64,000 nt of DNA from positions 62,001 through 126,000 of the forward strand of contig NZ_FWXD01000015.1 in NCBI RefSeq assembly GCF_900176275.1, written 5' to 3'. The stretch comes from Andreprevotia lacus DSM 23236. GTDB taxonomy: Bacteria; Pseudomonadota; Gammaproteobacteria; Burkholderiales; Chitinibacteraceae. The notes beneath the pieces were generated by a model that ran no database searches, was not told the DNA's origin, and saw only the letters and a list, made by a program, of their open reading frames with translations. Below, piece after piece: positions 25,308 through 35,215 of this stretch (position 1 is the stretch's first letter; each line of letters starts with the position of its first letter). Both the position numbers and the translations under genes were made by a program.

Positions 25308-25634
25308 TTACTCCTTGGGGCGGGAAGCTTTTTCTTCGATGCCGGAGATACCCTCGCGGCGCGCCAGCTCGGCCAGCACGTCTTCGTGGCTCAGCCCCTC
25401 GTGGGCCAGCAGCACCAGCGTGTGGAACCACAGGTCGGCCACTTCGCGCACCACGTGCAGCTTGTCGCCGTCCTTGGCTGCCATCACGACCTCGACGGCT
25501 TCCTCACCCACTTTTTTCAGGATGGCTTCGGTGCCCTTGTGGAACAGCTTGGCCACATAGGAGGTGGACGGGTCGGCCTCGCGGCGGCTGGCCAGCGTGG
25601 CGGAGAGGCGTTCGAGGATATCGGCGGAAACCAT
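25308..25634 (-). CDS. hisE: Phosphoribosyl-ATP diphosphatase
   Basis: A 108-residue all-alpha NTP pyrophosphohydrolase that removes pyrophosphate from phosphoribosyl-ATP in the second histidine step. The motif [11 protein letters not shown] and the acidic EVADLWFH are conserved. It is separate from hisI here, not fused as in enterobacteria, and a terminator-like hairpin divides the two genes. Confidence 0.95.
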   Translation of the reverse strand: MVSADILERLSATLASRREADPSTSYVAKLFHKGTEAILKKVGEEAVEVVMAAKDGDKLHVVREVADLWFHTLVLLAHEGLSHEDVLAELARREGISGIEEKASRPKE

Positions 25635-25722
25635 GGGGCGTTGTCCGGTCTGAAATGGAAGAAGTCAGGCGCAATTATATGGCTGAATGTTGCACGCACG
25701 TTGCAGTTCAACGTGACAGATT

Positions 25723-25749
25723 GAAAAAGGCTGACTCGCGGTCAGCCTT
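25723..25749 (-). terminator. Terminator-like hairpin between hisI and hisE
   Basis: Stem AAGGCTGAC/GTCAGCCTT (25727-25735 with 25741-25749, loop TCGCG) followed on the minus strand by TTTTTC. It may reduce transcription into hisE-hinT-tat. Confidence 0.7.
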
Positions 25750-25772
25750 GGCATGCCTGCAGTGGGGCACGA

Positions 25773-26159
25773 TCAGTGCTTGTGGTAGATGGCGCTCGGG
25801 TCCTTGAGCACCGGGTCCACCGTTTCCCACTCGCCATCCTTGAGTACGCGGAAGAAGCAGCTCTGCCGGCCGGTATGGCAGGCGATGCCGCCTTCCTGCT
25901 CGATCAGGTAGATCAGCACGTCGCCATCGCAATCGAGGCGGATTTCCTGCACGCGCTGGTAGTGACCACTTTCCTCGCCCTTGTGCCACAGCTTCTGGCG
26001 CGAGCGCGTCCAGTAGTGCGCCGTGCCTTTTTCGGCAGTCAGCGCCACTGCATCGCGGTTGGCATAGGCAAACATCAGCACGCGGCCGCTGTCCTTGTCC
26101 TGCGCGATCACCGGCACCAGCCCCTTGTCGTCCCACAGAATGTCGTCGAGCCAGCTCAT
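25773..26159 (-). CDS. hisI: Phosphoribosyl-AMP cyclohydrolase
   Basis: A 128-residue zinc enzyme that opens the adenine ring of phosphoribosyl-AMP. Metal-binding residues occur in DCDGDVL and [11 protein letters not shown]. The start shares one base with the stop of the small exported-protein gene upstream (TGATG). Confidence 0.95.
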   Translation of the reverse strand: MSWLDDILWDDKGLVPVIAQDKDSGRVLMFAYANRDAVALTAEKGTAHYWTRSRQKLWHKGEESGHYQRVQEIRLDCDGDVLIYLIEQEGGIACHTGRQSCFFRVLKDGEWETVDPVLKDPSAIYHKH

Positions 26160-26509
26160 CAGTCCACCTTCAGCGTGGCGGCGGTGTAATCCGGGCTGGG
26201 CGTGTAGTGCGCGCGGATGGCAATCGCGCCGCCAGGCGCAATGCTTTGCGGCGCGGCATCGACACTGGCCGGCTTCTCGCGGCGGCCCTGCTCATCGACC
26301 ACGTACAGGCTTTCCGCGCCATTGAAGGCGTAAACGGCCTTGCCCTCGTTCTTCAGGGTAAGAAACAGGGTCAGCTCGTTGTGCGTGCCGTGGCGCATAT
26401 TGTTCACTTCGATCTTCAGCGGTTTGCCGGCGGTATCCACCTCCAGCTCGCAGGCCCAGACCATGGCCGGCAGCAGTGCCAGCAGCGCGAACAGCTTCAG
26501 TGCTTTCAT
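26159..26509 (-). CDS. Small exported protein of unknown function within the his operon
   Basis: A 116-residue precursor: [20 protein letters not shown] is a signal peptide, with the Cys at residue 20 directly after the cleavage region. The context VWAC is a poor lipobox, so a soluble periplasmic protein is as likely as a lipoprotein. The rest is beta-rich, with an Ig-like feel ([20 protein letters not shown]), as in periplasmic domains that handle secretion or metals. It overlaps hisF by four bases and hisI by one, so it is translationally embedded in the pathway although histidine synthesis has no known periplasmic step. Family not recognised. Confidence 0.72.
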   Translation of the reverse strand: MKALKLFALLALLPAMVWACELEVDTAGKPLKIEVNNMRHGTHNELTLFLTLKNEGKAVYAFNGAESLYVVDEQGRREKPASVDAAPQSIAPGGAIAIRAHYTPSPDYTAATLKVD

Positions 26510-27273
26510 AAACGAACCTCGATGCCGGCGGCGCGCATGGCTTCCTTGGCCTGGCGCACCGTGTATTCGCCGAAGTGGAAAATGCTGGCCGCCAGTACCG
26601 CACTGGCGTGGCCTTGTGTCACGCCATCGACCAGATGCTGCAGATTGCCGACGCCGCCCGAGGCGATCACCGGGATATCCACCGCATCGCTCACCGCACG
26701 GGTCAGCGGCAGGTTGAAGCCGATCTTGGTGCCGTCGCGATCCATGCTGGTGAGCAGGATTTCGCCCGCACCCAGTTGCTGCATCTTGCGTGCCCATTCC
26801 ACCGCGTCAAGCCCGGTCGGCTTGCGGCCGCCGTGGGTGAAGATTTCCCAGCGCGAGTTGTCGGCATCGACCGCCTTGGCATCAATGGCCACCACGATGG
26901 CCTGGCTGCCGAACTTGGCAGCGGCAGCCTCGACGATTTCCGGATTGGTCACCGCCGTGGTGTTGATGCTGACCTTGTCCGCGCCGGCATTGAGCAAGCG
27001 GCGCACGTCCTCGACCTTGCGCACACCACCGCCAACAGTCAATGGAATGAACACCTGCGACGCCACCGCCTCGATCACGTGCAGGATGAGGTCACGGTTG
27101 TCGCTCGATGCGGTGATGTCCAGAAAGGTCAGCTCGTCCGCGCCCTGGTCATCGTATTTTTTCGCAATTTCCACCGGATCGCCGGCATCGCGCAGGCCGA
27201 CGAAGTTGACGCCTTTGACCACGCGACCATCGGTCACGTCGAGGCAGGGAATGATGCGTTTGGCGAGGGGCAT
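26506..27273 (-). CDS. hisF: Imidazole glycerol phosphate synthase subunit HisF
   Basis: A 255-residue (beta/alpha)8 cyclase that joins the ammonia released by HisH to PRFAR, giving IGP and AICAR. The catalytic Asp residues are in [14 protein letters not shown] and [12 protein letters not shown]. It is encoded between a methyltransferase gene and a small exported-protein gene. Confidence 0.97.
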   Translation of the reverse strand: MPLAKRIIPCLDVTDGRVVKGVNFVGLRDAGDPVEIAKKYDDQGADELTFLDITASSDNRDLILHVIEAVASQVFIPLTVGGGVRKVEDVRRLLNAGADKVSINTTAVTNPEIVEAAAAKFGSQAIVVAIDAKAVDADNSRWEIFTHGGRKPTGLDAVEWARKMQQLGAGEILLTSMDRDGTKIGFNLPLTRAVSDAVDIPVIASGGVGNLQHLVDGVTQGHASAVLAASIFHFGEYTVRQAKEAMRAAGIEVRL

Positions 27274-27281
27274 GGCAAGCT

Positions 27282-28052
27282 TCAGGGCGCCAGCGGGGCG
27301 CAGTAGATACGGGTTTGGTAAAGGAATTCGATCACACCATGCTGCTGGTGGCGATCAAACAGGGTATCGGCCAAGGCCATCATGTCATCAAAACCGGGCT
27401 GGCCGGCCTTGGGCACATAGGAGACCGACAGCACGCGGTCGCGCAACATGGCGCGGTCGCAGCGGTGCACATAGGGCAGGGCCACGCTGCGTGGCTCGGC
27501 GCCGAAAAAGGCACCTATGGCATCCGGATCAATGCGCGTGTGCTTCACTTCGTTGTAGTCGGTGCCGAAACGCTGCAGCAGCGCCTCGTAATCGACCAGA
27601 AACGGGGTGGCATCCAGCTCGCGGTCGTTCCAGATCAGCGCCACCTGTCCGCCCGGCTTGAGGATGCGCTGCCATTCGGCGCGCGTCGGCAGCGGGTCGA
27701 ACCAATGAAACGCCTGGCTGGCCGAGATCAGGTCCACGCTGTCGTCGGCCAGCGTGGTGGCCTCGGCCCCACCTTCGATGCTGGCAAACAGCGGCGTGCC
27801 GGCAAAGCGCAGTTCAGCCGCCTCGCGCATTGCGCGGTTGGGTTCGACCGCACACACGGTATAACCGGCCTGCAGATAGAGTGCGGTGGATATGCCGGTG
27901 CCAGCACCGATATCGGCCACAACGGCACCGTCAGGCAACGCCCCCCAGCCACGCAAGGTCTCGATCACACCGGCCGGGTAGCCCGGCCGGCCGCGCACAT
28001 AGGCGCCAGCGTGTTCGGAAAAGCGTTTGGTGGGATCGCTGCCGTGCTGCAT
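27282..28052 (-). CDS. Class I SAM-dependent methyltransferase within the his operon
   Basis: A 256-residue methyltransferase. Motif I is [15 protein letters not shown] near residue 45, the acidic post-I residue is in CAVEPNRAM, and [12 protein letters not shown] matches the Methyltransf_11-type family with a predicted small-molecule substrate. The start pattern [21 protein letters not shown] is common in that subgroup. It sits 8 bases upstream of hisF and 6 bases after hisA, so it is co-transcribed, but no link with histidine synthesis is known. Substrate unknown. Confidence 0.82.
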   Translation of the reverse strand: MQHGSDPTKRFSEHAGAYVRGRPGYPAGVIETLRGWGALPDGAVVADIGAGTGISTALYLQAGYTVCAVEPNRAMREAAELRFAGTPLFASIEGGAEATTLADDSVDLISASQAFHWFDPLPTRAEWQRILKPGGQVALIWNDRELDATPFLVDYEALLQRFGTDYNEVKHTRIDPDAIGAFFGAEPRSVALPYVHRCDRAMLRDRVLSVSYVPKAGQPGFDDMMALADTLFDRHQQHGVIEFLYQTRIYCAPLAP

Positions 28053-28058
28053 GCCGGA

Positions 28059-28802
28059 TCAGGCTGCGACCAGTTGGTCGGCCAGTTCCTGCGCGGCTTT
28101 GAAGTCGATGGTGCCTTCATAGATGGCACGGCCGGTGATCACGCCTTCGATGCCTTCCGCTTCGACTTCGGCCAGACGGCGCACGTCGTCCAGATTGGTC
28201 AGGCCGCCCGAGGCAATCACCGGAATGGTCAGCGCCTGCGCCAGCTTGACGGTGGCTTCGATGTTCACGCCGGACAGCATGCCGTCACGGCCGATGTCGG
28301 TGTAGATCACGCTCTCGACGCCGTAGCCCTCGAAACGCTTGGCGAGGTCGATCACGTCGTGGTCGGTAACCTTGGCCCAGCCATCGGTTGCCACTTTGCC
28401 ATCCTTGGCATCAAGGCCGACGATGATGTGGCCCGGGAAAGCGTCGCACGCTTCGTGCAGGAAACCCGGCTGCTTGATCGCGGCGGTGCCGATGATCACG
28501 TAGTCGATGCCGGCATCGAGATACATCTCGATGGTTTCCAGGGTGCGGATGCCGCCGCCCAGTTGCACCGGTACGGCGCCGTCGATGGCCTTGAGGATGC
28601 TTTTGACAGCATCGAGGTTCTTGGGCTTGCCGGCAAAAGCGCCGTTCAGGTCGACGAGGTGCATGCGGCGCGCGCCCTGCCCCAGCCAATGGCTGACGAA
28701 GCTGGCGGGATCGTCGGAGAACACGGTGGCGTCGGTCATTTCGCCCTGGCGCAGGCGTACGCACTGGCCGTCTTTGAGGTCGATAGCAGGGATGATCAGC
28801 AT
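28059..28802 (-). CDS. hisA: ProFAR isomerase HisA
   Basis: A 247-residue (beta/alpha)8 isomerase. [17 protein letters not shown] carries the catalytic Asp and GGGIRT and [10 protein letters not shown] are phosphate and acid sites. A longer open frame runs into hisH, but the ATG at 28802 gives the standard N-terminus. Confidence 0.96.
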   Translation of the reverse strand: MLIIPAIDLKDGQCVRLRQGEMTDATVFSDDPASFVSHWLGQGARRMHLVDLNGAFAGKPKNLDAVKSILKAIDGAVPVQLGGGIRTLETIEMYLDAGIDYVIIGTAAIKQPGFLHEACDAFPGHIIVGLDAKDGKVATDGWAKVTDHDVIDLAKRFEGYGVESVIYTDIGRDGMLSGVNIEATVKLAQALTIPVIASGGLTNLDDVRRLAEVEAEGIEGVITGRAIYEGTIDFKAAQELADQLVAA

Positions 28803-28837
28803 GATAAAAAGCGATAAAGCGTTTTGATAAGAGGGAC

Positions 28838-29482
28838 TTAGGCCTTGCCGTCCCAGTTTACGAAATTTTGCAACAATTGCAGCCCCGCCCGGTGCGATTT
28901 CTCCGGGTGGCACTGAATGGCAAAAATGTTGTCGCGCGCTACGGCAGCAGCGAAACGGTAAGGATAGGCCGATTCGATCACGGCCACATCGTCTGCCGGC
29001 GCGAAATGGTAGCTGTGCACAAAGTAAAAGCGCTCGCCATCCGGTATGCCGGCCCATAGCGGGTGGGCATGCTTGATGAACATTTCGTTCCAGCCCATGT
29101 GCGGCACTTTCAGCTTGTTGCCGTCGGCATCGATCATGCGGTCGGGCGGAAAGCGCACCACCTGGCCCTTGAACACACCCAGGCTGTCGGTCGGACCTTC
29201 CTCGCTGCGCTCGAACAAGAGCTGCGCGCCCACGCAGATGCCGAAGAACGGCTTTTCTCCGGCCGCCTTGAGCACCTCGGCCTTGAGGCCGGATTCCTCC
29301 AGGTGGCGCATGCAGTCCGGCATGGCGCCCTGGCCGGGGAACACCACCTTGTCGGCAGCAGCCACCACGGCCGGGTCGGCAGTCAGCTCGACCTGTGCGC
29401 GGCCATCGGCCACCAGCTCGAAGGCCTTGGTGACCGAGTGCAGGTTGCCCATGCCATAGTCGACGATCGCAATTTTTTGCAT
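28838..29482 (-). CDS. hisH: Imidazole glycerol phosphate synthase glutaminase HisH
   Basis: A 214-residue class I amidotransferase. The nucleophile Cys lies in [13 protein letters not shown] and the His-Glu pair in [11 protein letters not shown]. It pairs with HisF and supplies ammonia. Confidence 0.96.
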   Translation of the reverse strand: MQKIAIVDYGMGNLHSVTKAFELVADGRAQVELTADPAVVAAADKVVFPGQGAMPDCMRHLEESGLKAEVLKAAGEKPFFGICVGAQLLFERSEEGPTDSLGVFKGQVVRFPPDRMIDADGNKLKVPHMGWNEMFIKHAHPLWAGIPDGERFYFVHSYHFAPADDVAVIESAYPYRFAAAVARDNIFAIQCHPEKSHRAGLQLLQNFVNWDGKA

Positions 29483-29486
29483 CGGC

Positions 29487-30086
29487 TTAGCCTACCAGTG
29501 TGCCCTTGGTGGACGGCGTGATGCCGGCCATGCGTTCGTCGTACGCCACGGCCATGCGCAACGCACGGCCCAGCGCCTTGAATATGGTTTCGGCCTGATG
29601 GTGGGCGTTCTTGCCCTTCAGATTGTCGATGTGCAGGCTGATGGCGGCATGGTTCACAAAACCACGGAAGAATTCGCCGAACAGATCCACGTCAAAACCG
29701 CCGATCATGGCACGCGTGTATTCGCAATCGTATTCCAGACAGGGGCGGCCGGACAGATCGACCACTACACGCGACAGCGCCTCGTCCAGCGGCACATAGC
29801 TGTGGCCGTAACGCACGATGCCCTTCTTGTCGCCCACGGCCTTGGCAAAAGCCTGGCCCAGGGTGATGCCCACGTCTTCCACCGTGTGGTGCGCGTCGAT
29901 ATGCAGGTCACCCACCGCCTTGATCTCGATATCGAACAGGCCATGGCGCGCCACCTGGTCGAGCATGTGCTCGAAGAAGGGTACGCCGGTATCGAACTTG
30001 GAGACGCCGGTGCCATCCAGATTCAGCGTGATGGTGATCTGGGTTTCCAGCGTGTTGCGGGTGACGGTGACAATACGGTCGGTCAT
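29487..30086 (-). CDS. hisB: Imidazoleglycerol-phosphate dehydratase HisB
   Basis: A 199-residue monofunctional dehydratase; the phosphatase half of enterobacterial HisB is absent. Metal-binding HAHHT-type motifs are seen in [11 protein letters not shown] and [11 protein letters not shown]. The ATG at 30086 shares a base with the hisC stop (TAATG), so upstream in-frame codons are not needed. Confidence 0.96.
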   Translation of the reverse strand: MTDRIVTVTRNTLETQITITLNLDGTGVSKFDTGVPFFEHMLDQVARHGLFDIEIKAVGDLHIDAHHTVEDVGITLGQAFAKAVGDKKGIVRYGHSYVPLDEALSRVVVDLSGRPCLEYDCEYTRAMIGGFDVDLFGEFFRGFVNHAAISLHIDNLKGKNAHHQAETIFKALGRALRMAVAYDERMAGITPSTKGTLVG

Positions 30087-31156
30087 TACTTGATGATCTC
30101 TTTCAGTGCCGCGACGACAACGGCGTTGTCTTCCGGGCGGCCAACGGTGAAACGTAAGCAATTATCCAAGACTTTCGGCCCGCCGTGCAGATTCTTGATG
30201 AGAATCTTCTTCTCTTTCAGTGCATTGAACACCGCAAGGGCATCCGGCACTCGCGCCAGGATGAAATTGGCCTGGCTAGGGAACGCCGTAACCCCCGGCA
30301 GCGCGTTCAATGCCGCAAGCAGATTGGTGCGCTCCTGCTTCAACACTGCGGCCTGGCCGTTGAGCACGTCCACGTGCTCCAGCGCCAGCTCGGTAGCAAT
30401 CTGCGTCAATACATTGATGTTGTAGGGCAGGCGCAGTTTATCAAGCTCGGTGATCCAGCCCGGCGCACCCACAATGAAGCCCAGTCGCAGGCCGGCCACG
30501 CCGAGCTTGGACAGGGTGCGCATCACCAGCAGGTTGGGATAGCGCTGCAGGCGCGAGAAGAACGAGTCTTCAGCAAAAGCGTGATACGCCTCGTCCACCA
30601 CCACCAGCCCCGGTGCAGCCTCGATGATGGCCTCGATCGCTGCCGCATCGAAGGCATTACCGGTCGGGTTGTTCGGATAGGCGAGGAACACCAGCGCCGG
30701 CTGGTGTTCGCGCACAGCCGCCAGCATGGCATCGAGATCAAGCGAGAAATCGGCCGGGTTCAGCGGCACGCCCACGTAATTGATGCCACAGAAGGTGGCG
30801 ATCATCTTGTACATGACGAAGCTGGGCTCGACCGACAGCAAGGTGGCGCCCGGCTTCATGACCAGCATGGCCAGGAGCTGGATGATTTCGTCCGACCCAT
30901 TGCCCAGCAGCACGTCGAAACCGTCCGGGATGCCCATGGCGGTTTTCAGGCCGGCCTTGATGCCGCTGCCCTGCGGGTCCGGGTAGCGGTTGATCGGCGC
31001 TTGCGCCAGCCGGCGGCCCAGCTCGGCCTGCAGCTCGGGCGGCAGATCGTAGGGGTTCTCCATCGCGTCGAGCTTGAGGAAGCCTTGTGCGGGCGGGACG
31101 TGGTAGGCGTGCAGCGCCGAAATCTCGGCACGCAGGATGTCGGTATGCGAGGTCAT
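30086..31156 (-). CDS. hisC: Histidinol-phosphate aminotransferase HisC
   Basis: A 356-residue PLP enzyme of the aspartate aminotransferase fold. The PLP Lys lies in [14 protein letters not shown], and [11 protein letters not shown] and VVDEAYHAF mark the cofactor pocket. It overlaps the TfoX-like gene upstream by four bases. In the recalled ancestral order hisD would precede it directly; here hisD is about 9 kb away. Confidence 0.95.
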   Translation of the reverse strand: MTSHTDILRAEISALHAYHVPPAQGFLKLDAMENPYDLPPELQAELGRRLAQAPINRYPDPQGSGIKAGLKTAMGIPDGFDVLLGNGSDEIIQLLAMLVMKPGATLLSVEPSFVMYKMIATFCGINYVGVPLNPADFSLDLDAMLAAVREHQPALVFLAYPNNPTGNAFDAAAIEAIIEAAPGLVVVDEAYHAFAEDSFFSRLQRYPNLLVMRTLSKLGVAGLRLGFIVGAPGWITELDKLRLPYNINVLTQIATELALEHVDVLNGQAAVLKQERTNLLAALNALPGVTAFPSQANFILARVPDALAVFNALKEKKILIKNLHGGPKVLDNCLRFTVGRPEDNAVVVAALKEIIK

Positions 31157-31506
31157 GCGGATTTCTTTTTGCGTTGGGGTGCGCGCAGTGCGGCGGCAAG
31201 GCCCTTGCGGGCCCATTGCAGTAGCTCGGGCTGCTCTTCAAGCGCGGCTTCAGGCGGCGGATAGTACTTCATTGTCTGCGGGCTGCCATCCTTCATGTGG
31301 TAACGGAAGGGCAGCAAACCGTACGCGGTGTAATCAGGAATGCTCTCGTCGTCGGCTTTGAAATAGAGCACGTCATCGACGACGATGGCAAAGAACAGCT
31401 CGTCGCAATAGATGCCATAGCCACCAAACATGGCCTTGCTGCGGATTGCACCCAGCGGGGCAAGCTGCTCGATCAGCCAGGAGAGGTATTCGTTTTTAGC
31501 TGCCAT
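31153..31506 (-). CDS. TfoX/Sxy N-terminal-domain protein
   Basis: A 117-residue protein made of the TfoX N-terminal domain only: RSKAMFGGYGIYCDELFFAIVVDD and LYFKADDESIPDY are characteristic. It lacks the C-terminal half of the competence regulator TfoX, so a competence role is not implied. It has a basic C-terminal tail (QRKKKSA) and overlaps hisC by four bases. The ATG at 31506 is chosen; upstream in-frame codons would add an unlikely basic stretch. Confidence 0.85.
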   Translation of the reverse strand: MAAKNEYLSWLIEQLAPLGAIRSKAMFGGYGIYCDELFFAIVVDDVLYFKADDESIPDYTAYGLLPFRYHMKDGSPQTMKYYPPPEAALEEQPELLQWARKGLAAALRAPQRKKKSA

Positions 31507-31574
31507 GCGCCACCGTAGCACGTGGGCAGCCACACCGTCATCCGCAGCGGCGCGGCGGCGAAAACAGCGGGGCT

Positions 31575-31790
31575 TCAATCGCCATCGCCGAAACCGCCAT
31601 CCGGCCCGCCAACGTCAATATCAAGCAAATCAGCCTCGTGAGCCTGGTCGTCACCCAGCAAACGCCACCAGATCACCCCCAGCACGCAAGCCCCGCCGGC
31701 GAGCCCGGCACTGCGCATTGTGTATGCAAAGTATGCGCAGGCCCAGGCGGCGAGAAAAACGACAATCCGCAGCAATTTGAGTCTATCCAT
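31575..31790 (-). CDS. Small membrane protein with acidic tail
   Basis: A 71-residue protein, MDRLKLLRIVVFLAAWACAY, with two hydrophobic segments (about 7-25 and 30-45) and a C-terminal acidic, Gly-rich tail (DLLDIDVGGPDGG). No family recognised. The ATG at 31790 is eight bases from GGAGG and is preferred to the GTG at 31796. It is the last of three consecutive small membrane genes in the MoxR-operon direction. Confidence 0.62.
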   Translation of the reverse strand: MDRLKLLRIVVFLAAWACAYFAYTMRSAGLAGGACVLGVIWWRLLGDDQAHEADLLDIDVGGPDGGFGDGD

Positions 31791-31848
31791 ATTCACGACC
31801 TCCAGCAGGCAGGCGAGCCCTTAGACGGCACGCCGATGATGACAACAC

Positions 31849-32466
31849 TCAGTGACCGCCGCCATCGCCCCCACCATCACCGCCGTCGCTACCGTCCCCT
31901 CCGTCACCATCTCCGCCGTCACCCCAATCCCAATCCAGGTCATCACCCCAGTCATCAAACACGTCGAGCGCGCGCTCGTCATCAAGCAGTTGATGGTGAC
32001 CACCCGCCCAGAGCAAGCCACGGCGTGGGTAGATCTCCCTGACGATGGAGGTGGCCGTCGTCATGAGCTGCAGCACCATGATCACGGCGCCAACCCCGAA
32101 TGCGGGCAGCGATACGATCTTCAGCCCAAAGACGATCACGGCCAGCCCGATCAACGAGCCGACTGCCCAGATCCGCAACAACTGGTCGATCGTCCGTGGC
32201 GAACTTTTGTTGGCGCGCGATGGGCGGGGGTATTCCGTGGCAGGCAGGAGCTCGGCGCGGTGCGGTTGCGGCTCTTGGCCTTGCTGGGTCGGCTGATTAC
32301 CTTGCCCGGCGGAGCGGATGATTGCCGAAGCCGCCCCCCAGAAAACCAGCAACAGGCCCAAAGCCCCCGTGCCAAACAAGCCGAAGGAACCGCTTTCCAT
32401 CCCCCATACGGTCATCAGCAGCGCAATGGTGCCACCTGCCAGCCAGACACCCAAGCGCGACATCAT
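31849..32466 (-). CDS. Membrane protein with Asp/Gly/Trp-rich repetitive tail
   Basis: About 205 residues and unrecognised. Two hydrophobic pairs (about residues 5-45 and 98-135) flank a polar, Pro/Gln-rich loop. After ALDVFDDWGDDLDWDWG the protein ends in some 30 residues of DGG/GDG repeats finishing DGGGH. Such tails can bind divalent cations or stay disordered; neither is shown. The start is uncertain: ATGs at 32466 and 32463 are adjacent, the ribosome site is weak, and the frame stays open to 32526. Confidence 0.58.
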   Translation of the reverse strand: MMSRLGVWLAGGTIALLMTVWGMESGSFGLFGTGALGLLLVFWGAASAIIRSAGQGNQPTQQGQEPQPHRAELLPATEYPRPSRANKSSPRTIDQLLRIWAVGSLIGLAVIVFGLKIVSLPAFGVGAVIMVLQLMTTATSIVREIYPRRGLLWAGGHHQLLDDERALDVFDDWGDDLDWDWGDGGDGDGGDGSDGGDGGGDGGGH

Positions 32467-32544
32467 GGGCAATGCCCCCGGGCCGGTGACAAGACAACGC
32501 CAGCCTGCCTTGACCGGCCCGGGCAAGCAGCCAGTAGCGATGTT

Positions 32545-32952
32545 TCAGTCAAAGCTGCCGCCGCCGTCGCTGCAGCCGGCATCGTAGCTGCCAGAATCAC
32601 TGCACGAACTGTCGTTGTCCGACGAGGACGATGACCAGTCATCGCTGCGCTCGTACAGGCTGCCCACGCTGTAGGATGTATCGACCAGGCTGGAATAATC
32701 GTTGCTGGCATGCAGCGAATTCACTTCGCTGCTGAGCGCCACTGCACGCCGCCGCTCTTCTGCTTCGTCGCGTTTTGCCAGATACAAGGGGCCGTCACCA
32801 GGCCGATAGGGGCTGTACACCCAGTCAAAAAACAGGCCCAACACCACCAGCACACCCAGCAACCAGCTCCACAGCCGGGCGTGGTGCAGCAGCGCCACCG
32901 CCAGTGCAATGCCCAGCAGCACCAACAACATGCGACCACGGCGGCGGTTCAT
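32545..32952 (-). CDS. Membrane protein with Ser/Asp/Cys-rich tail
   Basis: A 135-residue protein. A basic start (MNRRRGRM) leads into two hydrophobic segments (about 8-24 and 28-46). A charged heptad-like region (KRDEAEERRRAVALSSEV) and then a low-complexity tail of Ser, Asp, Cys and Gly (DDWSSSSSDNDSSCSDSG... to GGGSFD) follow. Two Cys occur in the tail. Family not recognised. It shares one base with the stop of the DUF58 gene upstream, so it belongs to the MoxR operon. Confidence 0.65.
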   Translation of the reverse strand: MNRRRGRMLLVLLGIALAVALLHHARLWSWLLGVLVVLGLFFDWVYSPYRPGDGPLYLAKRDEAEERRRAVALSSEVNSLHASNDYSSLVDTSYSVGSLYERSDDWSSSSSDNDSSCSDSGSYDAGCSDGGGSFD

Positions 32953-34250
32953 CAAAGCACCCCGCCTTCCTTCATCTCGCGATAGCGGTTGACCAGCGCC
33001 AGCGGCAGGGCCTGAGGGGTGACATCGATCAGCTCGCGGCCGTGGCCGCTCAGCGCGTTGAATGCCTTGCGGCGCGCTTCCAGATACTCCAGCGTGCCGC
33101 AATGGGTGAGTGCAGCTTCAAAATCAGCCACCGGGCGCAGCAATTCGCTGTCGAGCACCGTCTCGCGCAGGCTGGCGCACAGCACGCGGTGCGGGTTGAC
33201 CAGCAGGGTCATCGCATCGGCCAGGCTATCACTGTCTTCGTCGCGCAGATTGGTCAGCAACACCACCAGTGCGCGCTTTTTGGCGCGCTCGGCCAGCGCT
33301 TCGGCAGCGGCAAGGTAATCCGGGTGCGTTTCGCTGGCCTCCAGGTCGTACAGGCTGGACAGCAGGCGGTCGAACGAGGCTCGCCCCTTCAAGGGCGGCA
33401 GCCAACGCTCCTCCCCGCCAAAGGTATACAGGCCGATGGCATCACCCTGCTTTTGCGCCAGCCAGGCCAGCACCAGCATCGCATTGAGCGCGTGATCGAA
33501 GTGCGAGGTATCGCCATCCTGCGCCTGCATGCGGCGACCGCAATCGAGCAAAAAGATGATCTGCTGGTCGCGCTCTTCCTGATATTCACGGCTGATCGGC
33601 TTGCGCAGCCGCGCTGTTGCCTTCCAGTCGATGGCACGCAGCGCATCGCCCTCACGGTAATCGCGCAGCTGATGAAAATCGGTGCCTTCGCCACGGCGAC
33701 GGCGGCGGATCACGCCGGCCTGCGGCACCAGGCGGTCGGCAGCCAGCAGCGAGCGCTTGAGCACCGGTGCAAAATCGGGGAAGACCTTGACCGGCGTTTC
33801 CGCGCCCAGCCACGCACGCCGCCACCACAGGCCCAGCGGCGATGCCACGCGTGCCTCAAGCCGGCCAAAGCGGTGATCGCCGCGCGCCTGCGGCTGCACG
33901 CGATAGACAAAGCGCACGAACTGCCCGGCAGAGAGCGTGCTGGGGTGGGGCAAGCCCTCCTGCCCCCAACCGGACGGATAGTGATCAAACAGCGCCAGGC
34001 GCAGGGTACGCCCCCCGGTGTGGCGCACGACAAGCGCAACGTCACCCCAACGACCAATGGGCCACACCCCGGCCACGCTGCGCTCTGCGCGCAACACCGG
34101 CACACGCCAGCCCAGCACGGCGTCAGCCAGCACGGCAAGCAATACGGCAGCCAGCACCAGCCACCAGGCCAGCAGCGGCAACCAGGGCAAGGCCAGCGCG
34201 AATGCGAGCAGCGCGGCAAACAGCCAGAGCAGCTTGCGGGTGGGCGTCAT
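32952..34250 (-). CDS. DUF58-domain membrane protein
   Basis: A 432-residue protein with two N-terminal membrane segments (about 8-48), a beta-rich region and the DUF58 core: GTDFHQLRDYREGDALRAIDWKATARL near residues 195-221, then a von Willebrand A-like domain (IIFLLDCGRRM). DUF58 genes almost always neighbour MoxR ATPase genes, as here; the pair is thought to act as a metal-dependent chaperone system. It overlaps the MoxR gene by four bases. Confidence 0.9.
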   Translation of the reverse strand: MTPTRKLLWLFAALLAFALALPWLPLLAWWLVLAAVLLAVLADAVLGWRVPVLRAERSVAGVWPIGRWGDVALVVRHTGGRTLRLALFDHYPSGWGQEGLPHPSTLSAGQFVRFVYRVQPQARGDHRFGRLEARVASPLGLWWRRAWLGAETPVKVFPDFAPVLKRSLLAADRLVPQAGVIRRRRRGEGTDFHQLRDYREGDALRAIDWKATARLRKPISREYQEERDQQIIFLLDCGRRMQAQDGDTSHFDHALNAMLVLAWLAQKQGDAIGLYTFGGEERWLPPLKGRASFDRLLSSLYDLEASETHPDYLAAAEALAERAKKRALVVLLTNLRDEDSDSLADAMTLLVNPHRVLCASLRETVLDSELLRPVADFEAALTHCGTLEYLEARRKAFNALSGHGRELIDVTPQALPLALVNRYREMKEGGVL

Positions 34251-35215
34251 GCGCGCGGCGCGGCGATCTGTTCCAGCAGGCCGGCCAGCGCGCGGTCTGC
34301 CGTCAGGCCATCCAGCTCGGCCTCGGGCGCGAGCGCCACTCGGTGGCGCAGCACCGGCAATGCGGCACGCTTGACCTCATCCGGCGTCACATAGTCATTG
34401 CCGTCGATCAAGGCCAGCGCACGGGCCACGCGCACCAGCGAGATCGCGCCGCGCGGGCTGGCGCCGATGGACAGGCCCGGCCAGTCACGCGTGGCGCGCA
34501 CGATGCGCACCGCGTAATCCAGCACCTGCTCGTCCACGCGGATGGCGGCGGTCACCTGCTGCAGCGCCAGCACGGTGTCGGGCTTGATCAGCGTGTTCAC
34601 TGCGTTCACATCCAGCCCGTCGCTCGATGCGGCACCAGTCACCTGTTTGACCAGCGCCAGCTCTTCGCCTGCGGTCGGATAGTCGATCAGCACCTTGACC
34701 AGAAAACGGTCGAGCTGCGCTTCGGGCAGCGGATAGGTGCCCTCCTGATCGATGGGGTTTTGCGTGGCCAGCACCATGAAAGGGCTGGGCAGCGGAATGG
34801 CCTCGCCCTCGATGGTGACCTGGCGCTCCTGCATGGCTTCCAGCAGCGCCGCCTGGGTCTTGGCCGGCGCGCGGTTGATTTCGTCAGCCAGCAAGAGGTT
34901 GGCAAATACCGGGCCACGGCGGATGGTGAAGCGGTGTTCCTTCATGTCGAGGAAGGCGTGACCGGTTACGTCGGCCGGCATCAGGTCGGGCGTGAACTGG
35001 ATGCGCGAGAACTGGCCGGCAAAGGTCTTGGCCAGCGCGCGCACCAGCAAGGTCTTGCCCAGACCCGGCACGCCTTCCAGCAGCACGTGGCCGCCGGCCA
35101 GCAGGCTGGCCAGCACCGTGTTCACCGTATCGGTCTGGCCGACGACGGCGCGGCCGATTTCCTCGCGCAGGCGGCGAACGACCTCGACGGCCTGGGTGAA
35201 ACGTTCCGTGCTCAT
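34247..35215 (-). CDS. MoxR-family AAA+ ATPase
   Basis: A 322-residue AAA+ ATPase. Walker A is GVPGLGKT near residue 48, Walker B LLADEINRAP, and sensor 1 lies in LATQNPIDQEGTYPLPEAQLDRF. MoxR proteins assist assembly or metal loading of partner protein complexes. It is flanked by DUF4350 and DUF58 genes with four-base overlaps on each side, indicating one operon. Confidence 0.94.
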   Translation of the reverse strand: MSTERFTQAVEVVRRLREEIGRAVVGQTDTVNTVLASLLAGGHVLLEGVPGLGKTLLVRALAKTFAGQFSRIQFTPDLMPADVTGHAFLDMKEHRFTIRRGPVFANLLLADEINRAPAKTQAALLEAMQERQVTIEGEAIPLPSPFMVLATQNPIDQEGTYPLPEAQLDRFLVKVLIDYPTAGEELALVKQVTGAASSDGLDVNAVNTLIKPDTVLALQQVTAAIRVDEQVLDYAVRIVRATRDWPGLSIGASPRGAISLVRVARALALIDGNDYVTPDEVKRAALPVLRHRVALAPEAELDGLTADRALAGLLEQIAAPRA

